Both the position numbers and the translations under genes were made by a program. DNA of 64,000 nucleotides from Owenia fusiformis. Lineage: Eukaryota > Annelida > Polychaeta > Sabellida > Oweniidae. Numbering within the stretch: position 1 is the stretch's first letter; the number at the start of each line of letters is the position of its first letter. This document shows positions 44,285 to 56,178 of this stretch, piece after piece. The notes under the pieces were generated by a model. That model had not been told where the DNA came from and made no database searches. It was given only the letters and a program-made list of their open reading frames with translations. The DNA lies in assembly GCA_903813345.2 (NCBI GenBank), contig CAIIXF020000003.1, positions 20,224,931 to 20,288,930 on the forward strand. Reading direction: 5' to 3'.

Positions 44285-47200
44285 TAGTTCACAATCTTAT
44301 CAGACTAACCATCTCATGATGTTATCACAACCATTCAGGCCACAATGCTATCACAGATCACCCAGCTTACACTTAATGTTATTATAGAACACCCATCTCA
44401 CAATAATATCACATACCAACCAACTCATAATGTTATCACAACCATTCAGGCCACAATGCTATCACAGATCACCCAGCTTACACTTAATGTTATTATAGAA
44501 CACCCATCTCACAATTATATCACAGACCAACCATCTCATAATGTTATCACAACCATCCAGGCCATAATGCTATCACAGATCACCAAGCTTACACTTAATG
44601 TTATTATAGAACACCCATCTCACAATGATATCACAGACCAACCATCTCATAATGTTATCACAACCATTCAGGCCACAATGCTATCACAGATCACCCAGCT
44701 TACACATAATGTTATTATAGAACACCATTCTCACAATGATATCACAGACCAACCATCTCATAATGTTATCACAACCATTCAGGCCACAATGCTATCACAG
44801 ATCACATAGCTTACACTTAATGTTATTAAAGAACACCATTCTCACAATAATATCACAGATCAACCATCACATAATGTTATCACAACCATCCAGGCCACAA
44901 TGCTATCACAGATCACTCAGGTTACACTTAATGTTATTACAGAACACCCATATCACAATAATATCACAGACAAACCATCTCATAATGTTATTACAAACCA
45001 TTCAGGTCACAATGCTATCACAGATCACATAGCTTACACTTAATGTTATTACAGAACACCATTCTCACAATAATATCACATACCAACCAACTCATAATGT
45101 TATCACAACCATCCAGGCCACAATGCTATCACAGATCACCCAGCTTACACTTAATGTTATTACAGAACACCCATCTCACAATTATATCTCAGACCAACCA
45201 TCTCATAATGTTATCACAACCATTTAGACCACAATGCTATCACAGATCACCCAGCTTACACTTAATGTTATCATAGAACACCCATCTCACAATACTATCA
45301 CAGACCAACCAACTCATAATGTTATCACAACCATTCAGGCCACAATGCTATCACAGATCACCTAGCTTATACATAATGTTATTAAAGAACACCCATCTCA
45401 CAATGATATCACAGACCAACCATCATATAATGTTATCACAACCATTAAGACCACAATGCTATCACAGATCACCCAGCTTACACATAATGTTATTAAAGAA
45501 CACCATTCTCACAATAATATCACATACCAACCAACTCATAATGTTATCACAACCATCCAGGCCACAATGCTATCACAGATCACCTAGCTTATACATAATG
45601 TTATTAAAGAACACCCATCTCACAATGATATCACAGACCAACCATCATATAATGTTATCACAACCATTAAGACCACAATGCTATCACAGATCACCCAGCT
45701 TACACATAATGTTATTAAAGAACACCATTCTCACAATAATATCACATACCAACCAACTCATAATGTTATCACAACCATCCAGGCCACAATGCTATCACAG
45801 ATCACCTAGCTTATACATAATGTTATTAAAGAACACCCATCTCACAATGATATCACAGACCAACCATCATATAATGTTATCACAACCATTCAGACCACAA
45901 TGCAATCACAGATCACCCAGCTTACACTAAATGTTATTATAGAACACCCATCTCACAATTATATCTCAGACCAACCATCTCATAATGTTATCACAACCAT
46001 TTAGACCACAATGCTATCACAGATCACCCAGCTTACACTTAATGTTATCATAGAACACCCATCTCACAATAATATCACAGACCAACCATCATATAATGTT
46101 ATCACAACCATTCAGGCCACAATGCTATCACAGATCACCCAGCTTACACTTAATGTTATTATAGAACACCCATCTCACAATAATATCACAGACCAACCAT
46201 CATATAATGTTATCACAACCATTAAGACCACAGTGCTATCACAGATCACTCAGGTTACACTTAATGTTATTAAAGAACACCCATCTCACAATAATAACAC
46301 ATACCAACCATCTCATAATGTTATCACAACCATTCAGGCCACAATGCAATCACAGATCACCAAGCTTACACTAAATGTTATTAAAGAACACCCATCTCAC
46401 AATAATAACACATACCAACCATCTCATAATGTTATCACAACCATTCAGGCCACAATGCAATCACAGATCACCAAGCTTACACTTAATGTTATTATAGAAC
46501 ACCCATCTCACAATACTATCACATACCAACCATCATATAATGTTATCACAACCATTCAGGCCACAATGCTATCACAGATCACCAAGCTTACACTTAATGT
46601 TATTACAGAACACCCATCTCACAATAATATCACAGACCAACCATCTCATAATGTTATCACAACCATTCAGGCCACAATGCTATCACAGATCACCCAGCTT
46701 ACACTTAATGTTATTACAGAACACCCATCTCACAATGATATCACAGACCAACCAACTCATAATGTTATCACAACCATTCAGGCCATGATGCTATCACAGA
46801 TCACCCAGCTTACACTAAATGTTATTACAGAACATCCATCTCTCAATAATATCACAGACAAACCATCATATAATGTTATCACAACCATTCAGGCCACAAT
46901 GCTATCACAGATCACCCAGCTTACACTTAATGTTATCATAGAACACCCATCTCACAATTATATCAGAGACCAACCAACTCATAATGTTATCACAACCATT
47001 CAGGCCACAATGCTATCACAGATCACCCAGCTTACACTTAATGTTATTATAGAACACCCATCTCACAATAATATCACAGACCAACCATCTCATAATGTTA
47101 TCACAACCATCCAGGCCACAATGCTATCACAGATCACCCAGCTTACACTTAATGTTATTACAGAACACCCATCTCACAATAATATCACATACCAACCATC

Positions 47201-47770
47201 ATATAATGTTATCACAACCATTCAGGCCACAATGCTATCACAGATCACCCAGCTTACACTTAATGTTATTATAGAACACCCATCTCACAATTATATCTCA
47301 GACCAACCATCTCATAATGTTATCACAACCATTTAGACCACAATGCTATCACAGATCACCCAGCTTACACTTAATGTTATCATAGAACACCCATCTCACA
47401 ATACTATCACATACCAACCATCATATAATGTTATCACAACCATTCAGGCCACAATGCTATCACAGATCACCCAGCTTACACTTAATGTTATTATAGAACA
47501 CCCATCTCACAATTATATCTCAGACCAACCATCTCATAATGTTATCACAACCATTTAGACCACAATGCTATCACAGATCACCCAGCTTACACTTAATGTT
47601 ATCATAGAACACCCATCTCACAATACTATCACATACCAACCATCATATAATGTTATCACAACCATTCAGGCCACAATGCTATCACAGATCACCCAGCTTA
47701 CACTTAATGTTATTACAGAACACCCATCTCTCAATAATATCACAGACAAACCAACTCATAATGTTATCAT
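44285..47770. repeat. 111-bp higher-order minisatellite, about 31 copies
   Basis: Units of 111 bp, each made of four related segments of 26, 31, 27 and 27 bp that begin AATGTTATCACAACC, AATGCTATCACAGATCACCC, AATGTTATTATAGAACACCC and AATAATATCACAGACCAACC. These match the half-units of the adjacent 57-bp array, so both descend from a monomer of about 27 bp. Some stretches repeat as 222-bp dimers (about 45,320-45,900 and 47,230-47,640). Long ORFs on the plus strand (up to 441 codons at 46011-47336) follow from the 111-bp period. Confidence 0.92.
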
Positions 47771-49166
47771 GCATTTATATATACATATTATATACATATA
47801 TCCGCCTCCGTTCACCCCCCTCTCCGTTCAATTTTAATAATTTTCGATTATTTTTTATATAACGTATGGTAACGTGTTTTACAAAACCAACGATGACAAT
47901 AGTTTTGTGATAATAACTTCACTTACACGTATTTAAAACATTGGCATTTGCACTTTGGCGACGCTGCACTTTTTTTAATAGATCTTCTATCTTAGAACTC
48001 CATCAGTTCAAAAAATCTTTAAAGACCTCACATATTTCCCCGTACACTGCGCCTATTCATTTAGCCATTCAATTGTAAACCTTTTCTTGAAAAAGTAAAT
48101 CTCCAAGATTTGTTGAATTTTCTTCCGTTCATTTCTTCCGACCACCGGGCGTGAATTTGATACAATGTCAAATGGTAAATCATTGACTTCTACAAGGGGC
48201 GCGGGGGGGGGTGCTTTGTGCAATTATGATCAATGTGTAATGAAAAGGATTCGAACTACCTTGAAGGTAGATCTGAAATCAAATTTTAAATCAAAATGTT
48301 CACAAAAGTTGGAAAGTCTTGTTATTCTTACATTTTTGAAGAGGATTTGTAACATTGTTCAAATGATATTGAAATGCATATTTGTCCAAATTTACTAACA
48401 ACGATAAGAGGGGAAATAACCCCAGGATACGTATGTCTATCGTGTAAATCTGTATTGAGGAGACATCGTCGCTGATTGGTCAAATTGACAAAATTTCAAA
48501 CACGTTTCGAATATTATTTTCTGGCGTGTTCATTAATATCATAGTTAGTTTTTTGCATCAAGCTAACATTGATAAAAACATCACAACGCCGTGTTGTATT
48601 CGAAAACTAGCCAGTGAAAATTCTGATAAACGAAGGTGTAAGCAAAAGACGTAATTGTGCCTGTCATCTTTGAAGGGGTTTCCCTCCTCATATTTTCATA
48701 GATTTTTTATTTGCTCTTACAGGACTTATCAATTTGCTTTTGTTGGGGCATTTGGTATTGGACAAACACAAATATCGTAGTTTATTTTGCGCTTTGCATT
48801 CGTTTACATTTCGTGAAATATATAAACACGATGTCCACAAACTAATGTTTATTGATTATTTGCATTCCCAAGTTTGTACAACTTTTAACAATCTGGACCT
48901 TCTCATTTGATTTAACCCCGTGTTCTTTTTTGTATTTTTGACGAGTATTCTTGTCACATACCAAGGACAGAGCAATTTTGTGAGTATTGTCGACATTTGG
49001 GAGTGGTTGAAAAACGAGCATCGGGACTGTAATCCACATCGTATATTATATCAACGAAGTAACAACAAAATGACCATTTAACCGTTTCAGTTTACTCACC
49101 CAGGTTTACGTGAGAACATGAACTAATTGAAATCTATGATATTTACATAATTATTTGGTTAGAAAA
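47771..49166. other. Spacer between satellite arrays and the ACADM-like gene
   Basis: Starts with alternating ATAT/ACAT just after the last repeat unit. It contains a nine-G run (48203-48211) and no recognised gene. The promoter of the ACADM-like gene should lie at its right end; I see no TATA box in the last 100 bases. Confidence 0.5.
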
Positions 49167-52100
49167 ATGAGTCTAAGTATGCGGACGTGGATGTGTTTAT
49201 CGAAGAATCTTCGAGTATGTTATTCAGGAAGACATTTCTCACAGAGACAGGTTTTGGAGTCAAGACGAACGCACACGGAATCTTATACCACCACTGGATA
49301 CTCGTTCGGTACGTATATGTAGGGATCTTAAGATATCGAAATGCCGAACTAATCGGTCAGCCTTCTTGTGAATTGTTCATTGAAGAATATTGAGTATCGT
49401 TGTTTTCAGTTGGTCCAAACGCTCTGTTTGAATTAAATTATCATATAATTTGCATTTCTAGTCATAATTTTGGGAAATATTCAATGTTTGATGCATTATT
49501 TTTGTCCGAATCATTTTGTATTTAAAAATATCTCTGCAATTGGATTTTCTTGTAGAAAATAACATTTCATAATGCGATATAAAGGAATTAAACAAATCAT
49601 GGTATCATATGCCACTCCATCATGTCTGTAAATTAAAATTTTCAAATTTGTATGCGCTAGTAGTATAATAGCTGAAATCCAAATACTACTTTTGAGACAA
49701 ACATCCTCACATATAGGCTTTTATTCGTAATTCCCATGGGTATGTGCTAAACGTTTAGTGCAGTCAAGTTCCATAATTTTCACATTTCGCAGAATTGATT
49801 GGTCCCCAAACGCATAATAACTAATTCTCTTGATTTCAATAACCCTAAGTTATTTTTTAGACTTCACAAAAGAGCAGCAGAAACTAAAGGAGAATGCCAA
49901 AAGTTTTGCAAGAGAGGAGATACTTCCACTGGCTGCAAAGTATGACAGAGCCGGACGTGTAAGTTCAAATATGTGCTTACAATCAAAGTAACACTGGCGG
50001 ATCCAGAAAGAAAATTGAAAATTAAATGCCAGATTTTTAATAATTTGGCCTAAAAAGGCCCAAAGGCCAAGAAATGACGAAAGAGGCCAATTAATCGAGA
50101 CCCTACACAATTTTTGGACCCAAATATTTTTGGGCCCAATGATTTTTCTGGGACTGACAAAATTGTCAGCAATATGTACAAGATTGACCTCCGTTTACTG
50201 TACCAATGTATTCATAACCGTTCCAAATATGATATTTCCCAATAAAATCGATCATTGCTATCATCACACGATGAAGCTAATTAAGAGGTACAGGGGGACA
50301 AGTAATGATATGACAATTAAGAAATTATATCAGTTACAAAATATTTATAATTGAAGCAATCTTTGGAAATGTTACTCGCTGATCTGACTTTGTCAAGTTA
50401 GCGTCCACTTAAAGAAAGCTTGTGCTATTTGACTACAAAGTCGTGAAAGGTCGAACTAACTAAATAAAATAAATAATTTAATTAAACTGTTAAATAAAGG
50501 AATGAATTAAACTAGCTCTACAAACGAACAGGTACCAATGGGTATTTTGCTCCAATTGAAAAGTTGTTTCAATAATGTAATTAAAACGTGAAACTGGCAA
50601 AAGCTTAAATTTGCATTCTCATTTCCATCAATACTTTTCAATACACATTTGCAGAGTCCCGTAGACATCTAAAATGAGAGCATTTGTCTCAATATTCATA
50701 GAACGACCCTCGTAAATACACATTTTCATAATTACCAATGAAATGGTTGATATTTTTCAAATTCATGAATGTAAGTGGATATTTATATAATAATTATCAT
50801 TTCGAAATCAAATTATTTTGTCGAGATTATTTTGAAAGGTCACTTCCGAAAAGTGTGGAACTACCTCAGACGTAAACATAAAAATGTTATATATCATTTT
50901 GCAGTACCCGCGAGAGATTCTAGATGAAGCGTGGCACAGGGGTTTAACGAATCACCACATTCCTAAAAAATATGGTAAGAGATTTAATTTTCTCCGATCT
51001 ATAGAGTTTAATTTTCTCCGGAGAAGTTATTGATATCATTAATCACTTGACTCCACCAAACAAATCTAGCAAACAATAGGAAACTTATTGTTCTACATTA
51101 ACCGAGTGATAGGGAGTGATAGTGGTAGGGAGAGATGATTTAAGCCCTGTACTCAGTGCAATATGGAATGACCATTTCTCGAATTAAGGTGTTGCTTTCC
51201 AAAATTTGCACGAGACGCTTGCATCGAGTGTTTACCTTAAAGGAAACAATGCCTGAAAGGAATGGTCATTCCACAATGCATTGAGGAGGGCTAAATTATT
51301 CTTTTCACACATTGCAAAATATTTTATTCAATATCACTTAAAAGATACAACGAAATATAATACAAGGGGGATTATACATCAGGAAACAACATTCTAACGA
51401 TATTATGTTTGTCGTGACAGGTGGAGCAGGACTGGGGACAGTAGAAGAATGTATGGTTGCCGTAGAGCTGGGATATGCATGTTCTGGTTTCACTGTGGCA
51501 GTAGAAGCCAACAGTTTGGGCGTAGGTATTTCACACATCTTGGTCCATCAAGGTATCATAACTGATCATGAAGGAATACACTGGTTAAACAGTATGTATT
51601 TCACATCGGCCTAGGCGATACTTGCGTCCATAAGCATCTTACAACCGGATCGACATACATAAAAATAGTTTGTATCTAGAGAGTACACGGGCAAATGACA
51701 CCGGGGCCAGTACGAGGTAGTACGAGCCCCGTTCCCTCAAAGGGTTCTGTAGAACCTTGTATAGGTCTAGTAACGAGTCCCGTAATTGATCGTAATGGCT
51801 TGTGATTATAAGGCCCGTCAGAACTCGTAATTTACTAATTTCCGCGCTTGCCCATACGGGGCCTGTAACTGCTGGGGATATTTGATCAACGTACTTGCCC
51901 GTACGTAGATCGTAACGAGGCCCGTAAATTTCTGAGCTTTGTAACGGGCTGTCATTGCGATGCCCGTAGGAAGCCGAGTCGTAATTTTCAAGCCTCGTTC
52001 AAGTTTGTACGGGGCCCGATATAATTTGCCTCTGTACCGACGGGGAGGGGGGGGGGTTGGATTAATTTTTTATCGACAAGTTTATGCAGCAAGTTTTAAG

Positions 52101-55100
52101 AAAAATGGTACCATACGTTTGGACCCATCATCCTTGATCCAATATTACTAGGGTCTTTATGCAATAATTTGTCTAGACATCATAGAAAACGAAAGTTTCA
52201 ATATTTTAAAGAGCCAAAGCTGGTGCAATGCTTAGCAGTTGGCTCAACTGCTTTGTTGAGAGTATTTTTAAATCCACAACGTATCATCATGCCACATGAA
52301 ATATTCAAGACTGATATATGAGCAATGTTGTCATTTTATTTCAGTCAGTTCCCCTGTTAATTGGTGGAGATGAACAGCTGAAGAAGAAATACCTCACAAT
52401 GCTTACTGAGGAGCCGACGAGATGTGTTAGTAACTACGAGATAAATGATTTCTCTTTTCAAAACATTTCATTTGTTCTACACATTGTTCTTGACTGTCGA
52501 AAGGTTGAAACAAAATTAGAAGGTCTCTGAACAAAAAAATCATTTAAGATATAAAAATATGAAAATACATTTCTCAAAACTGTTTCTCAAAACTTCTAAG
52601 AAAATCAAAATACCAACATTCCTTGTTTAAAGCACATTTCTCCAAAAATATTTTGAATTACCATTTATGTAGTACATTTTATTTTCCATTTTCAGTTAAA
52701 TATAGTTACACGCAAATATAGTGACACCCTTAGTCAAACCATGGACGTATATCAATATACGTCCATGGTCAAACAGACATTCAAATATAGCCTTATCTTT
52801 TCATCTAGAAAACCCACACTGCCATCTATAACTAGAATCTTTCACCAAGGAAACCCAAACTGCCATCTATTTATCTTTCCTATACCTATTGTTTCAGGCA
52901 TATGCCGTCACGGAACCATCAGCTGGGTCTGATGTGGCGGCCATAAGAACTAGAGCAGTTAAAAAAGGAGATGAGTATATTCTAAACGGGTCTAAAATGT
53001 GGATCACCAGCGCAGGAGAAGCTGACTGGTACTTCGTACTGGCACGTACAGATTGCAGTGACGTCAATGGTGATGGCGGGAAACTAGCAGCAAATAAAAC
53101 ATTAAGTGGATTTATCGTGGAGCGGGAATGGCCAGGAGTGACAGTGGGAAGAAAGGTATTCATTTGACCTTCAGATTCAGCCTAGACAAGGTCAGCTGCA
53201 TGTTAAATAGAGACTATGATAACAATGCATTAATAGCACCCGAAATGTCACCACCTGCCATTTGTTACAGACGCCGACCGCCGAACACAAAAAGTCGACC
53301 GCCGAACACCGTCCATAAAAAGTTTGAGACTATAACAATACTTGTGATGATGACATAACAATCAAAATTAGGTCATCAGACTTCCAGAGAATGAATCAAG
53401 CGTTTAAGTCTTCAATTTTACCTACTGTATTTCTCATAAAATATAAAGGAGTGGTATCGATATGGAGAACTTTTTGAACACACGTTTCTCTTAAACCAGT
53501 CATAAAAACACTTGTTTTGTTCTTGGTGTCATGTTTCAAGAGTGAAATGAAACATCTTTCCGAACCTCATTGGAACAAAACGACATAAACACGACATGTT
53601 AAGGTCTCTCAATATTGTAATTGTACAAAGGACATTTTGGTTGATTTTAAAAAAGTATCTTGTTAATGGAATAAAAGGTTTATCTTGATTTTTATCTATT
53701 TTGGGGGGATTTTGTTTTAATTTTTTGAATATTTTTTTTAAATCAACCAAAAATTCCTAAATGTTGAGAGATCTAAAGCATGTTGTATATGCTATTTTGT
53801 TCCAACATGGTTCGGAAAGACATTTAATTTCATTCTCAAGAATTGGTAGAAAGGAGCAAAAACAATTGCTTTAAAAAACAAAAAATGTTAACAAAAACAG
53901 TTATATAAAATATTTCGCATAATAATTTTCGCATTAAATTGTTGTCAATCAGTCAACATTACATAAAATACCGTGTTTCTTTACAGAATATTTTCAATGA
54001 TTGGTTTAAGAGAAAAACATTGTTGAATTCAGTTCACCATATCGATACCAATCCTTTACCATTCGTCCTTGCACATGAAGTTAATGGTATTTTTTAATTC
54101 AAAGGAGCTGAATATGGGCCAGAGGGTATCAGACACAAGAGGGGTGACCTTCGATGATGTAAGGATACCAGCAAGTAACCTAATAGGCCAGGAAGGCCAG
54201 GGGTTCAAGTTGGCCATGGCAGCTTTTGATCAAACCAGACCTGCGGTAATAATTTGATCAGTTATAGCAATGACATGCAAATGTGAATCATATCCAGGTT
54301 TTGTCATGTTTTGTCTTTAGTCAGATTTGAATTTCTGTAAACTTGGCCAATTTGAAGTAAGTTGGAAAAAGACCCTGAGATGACCATTAAAGGTGAAATC
54401 TCAAATCTTAAGTCAGATGATTTTGAAAAAATTGGTCAGTTTGAAGCAAGTTGCAAGTTAAAACCTTTTTTGTGACCTCGAGATCTAGAAGATCATTAAA
54501 GGTCAAATCCTAGATCTAAAGTCAGATTTGAACCTCTGAAAACGTTTTTATGATTTTGTGTTTCATTGTATTCTAGGTTGCGGCTAATGCTATAGGCCTT
54601 GCCGAGAGATGTTTAGATGAGAGTGTAAAATATGTTCTAGATGGACGCTGTGAACTAAATGTGAGTACGAGCTTAGTTAAACGTAATTGCCATGACATAT
54701 TCATGGTATTAGAGTAAGGAAAATTGCATGAAGGGAAACGAAGGAGGAAGATTCAAATCAGACAGCCATAAGAACCATTTACTTTAACGTTACAGATCGT
54801 TGTTCCTCTCGAGCCTTTGCATCGTAATAACAACCTAAAAGCTCAATCTTAGATAAAAAAAACTGCGAATATGAATGCATAAAAATTTGGAAAAATAATA
54901 TTTTTTCAAAATTGTACAGATTATCATTACAACACTTCATCTTTGTAGGAACATGCCATATCAAACTATATATCAAACATGGCGACCGGTATAGAGGGTT
55001 CCAAGGCAGTCATGTACAGATCAGCTTGGATGATAGACAATGGACAAAGAAACACATATTATGCATCTATTGCTAAATGTATGGCTGCAGAGATGGCAAA

Positions 55101-55586
55101 TAAGTGCGCCGCGGATGCAGTAGAACTATTTGGTCTGAATGGACTCAATGCCGACTACCCAGTTGAGAAGCTGATGAGAGATGCAAAGATTTTTCAGGTA
55201 AGCGTACAAAGATATTTCAGTGAGGAAAAATAAGAATGGTATCATTATGGAACCACAAAACCATTTTAAACGACGTAAACAGCTCTAAACGAAATAAACA
55301 GTTTACTCAAAAACTATAAACCACTCGAACCTTTCAAGACAAGAACTACTCGTATATAAATTGATTTCGATTAGATGGGGACATTCCATTTGAATATTTG
55401 AAAAGTTCCAAACCTGTTTTATCAGTCTACAATGTAAAAAAACGTATGAAAGTAAGAATAATAGAGATGAATGTTTTGCCTGTGGATTATAGTTTGTATT
55501 GTGTTGTGTTGTAGATATATGAGGGAACATCTCAGATCCAAAGGATCATCATTTCTAGGGAACTACTGAACAATGCAAGACAATAA
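49167..55586 (+). CDS. ACADM: Medium-chain acyl-CoA dehydrogenase, mitochondrial
   Basis: Flavoprotein of the mitochondrial matrix that performs the first oxidation of medium-chain acyl-CoA and passes electrons to ETF. Exons: 49167-49308, 49861-49958, 50905-50974, 51421-51521, 52345-52425, 52898-53155, 54105-54245, 54577-54660, 54949-55197, 55515-55586; all phases join to give 431 residues (human 421). The start was chosen because [20 protein letters not shown] is an Arg/Ser-rich presequence leading into [12 protein letters not shown]. Landmarks: [62 protein letters not shown], and [10 protein letters not shown] with catalytic Glu411. Odd: the ERKTFGKLLVEHQ stretch of MCAD is replaced by [10 protein letters not shown], four residues shorter. 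An AATAAA overlaps the stop (55582-55587); another lies at 56116. Confidence 0.88.
49992..50153. mobile_element. Eroded MITE with CACTGGCGGATCC end
   Basis: CACTGGCGGATCCAGAAAG at the left, internal GGCCTAAAAAGGCCCAAAGG, and TTTGGACCCAAATATTTTTG near the right. Related to 9340-9579, but the right terminus is not recognisable. It lies in the second intron of the ACADM-like gene. Confidence 0.5.
51688..52040. mobile_element. Foldback element with CpG-containing subterminal repeats
   Basis: Left GGGCAAATGACACCGGGGCC and right GGGCCCGATATAATTTGCCT are degenerate inverted ends. Between them ACGAGGCCCGTAA-like 10-13-mers recur about ten times in both orientations. It is GC-richer than the surrounding intron and ends next to a ten-G run (52047-52056). 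No ORF of note. Confidence 0.45.
53222..53357 (-). mobile_element. MITE, TGTCACCACC family, copy 8
   Basis: AACAATGCATTAATAGCACC, AATGTCACCACCTGCCATTT, GTTACAGACGCCGACCGCCG, GTTTGAGACTATAACAATAC and GATGATGACAT. Its internal GACCGCCGAACAC is duplicated. It lies about 65 nt after the donor of the 258-nt ACADM exon. Confidence 0.65.
53446..54056. repeat. Long inverted repeat (foldback) in an ACADM intron
   Basis: The left arm, about 53,446-53,620, runs GGTATCGATATGGAGAAC, GTTTCTCTTAAACCAGTCAT, CATCTTTCCGAACC, TTGGAACAAAA, GGTCTCTCAATATT. The right arm, about 53,755-54,056, carries the complements in reverse order (TTGAGAGATCT, TTTTGTTCCAACATGG, GGTTCGGAAAGACATTTAAT, GGTTTAAGAGAAAAAC, CATATCGATACC), with about 135 nt of extra sequence. 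It ends about 50 nt before the exon at 54105. The transcript could form a long imperfect duplex. Confidence 0.75.
54310..54560. repeat. GTCAGATTTGAA repeats, second locus
   Basis: Units AGTCAGATTTGAATTTCTG, GGCCAATTTGAAGTAAGTTG, GACCATTAAAGGTGAAATCT and TTGGTCAGTTTGAAGCAAGT repeat at about 100-120 bp. The same family is inside the split MITE at 41,288-41,590. Related TTGACCTTGAGATGACCTTG motifs occur near 62,280. Confidence 0.6.
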
Positions 55587-56178
55587 AAACAATAGAAAGA
55601 CTGGAAAACATGACAAGTGATGATATGAAGAAAAGACAGACAAAAAGACAAAGAAAATACATTACAAAAAGCCCAGATTCCTAATGATATAAATTCGTCC
55701 ATGATAAAATGTACTAGGCTAGAAGTTTTGTTTAATTGCATAACCTTTGTTGAAAGTGTCATCCGATTTACATTAGAGAGTTTGATATTTATAGATCCAT
55801 TATATTCTTTGTCAGTGTGAAAAATACGGCAGCTTCTCGTATGATTAGATAAGAAAAATTTATAGAAAAATGACGAAATGAGTGAAAAACTGTTTGTATT
55901 TGTGAGAATGACATTCATTCAATGCAACGAGCTACTCCAATAATGGATTGCCATCTGGACCAATGTATTGTCATATTCTTAACGCCATGACGTTTTTTTT
56001 CACTTGTCAAGGCGATGCTTCGGTCCAGATGGCCACCGATACTTATCCAACGAAATCATTGGTCTGTAGAAGACTTTGACAAACCTGAGATTCAACTACT
56101 GAGTTCAAAATACTAAATAAAGTCTATTAGCTATATAGCTAGTCTGGAAGAGAATAGCTTTTTGTAATTTCACCCAAC

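Noticed and set aside
43413-44387. 324-codon ORF with a 19-residue repeat, and a 263-codon ORF opposite
   Set aside because: Both follow from a 57-bp tandem unit free of stops on two frames. No start context, splice partner or domain, and near-identical units suggest DNA-level homogenisation.
46011-47336. 441-codon ORF in the 111-bp array
   Set aside because: Same reason: the period is a multiple of three. Neighbouring units carry TAG or TAA in the same frame.
48164-48174. ATGTCAAATG before a GTAAAT as the first exon of the ACADM-like gene
   Set aside because: The phase fits, but exon 49167-49308 also fits, encodes a typical mitochondrial presequence and leads into a conserved YSF.FT block.
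48241-48275. tRNA-like GTTCGAATCC on the minus strand
   Set aside because: The T-loop word is present but its stem does not pair and no acceptor, D or anticodon arms are found.
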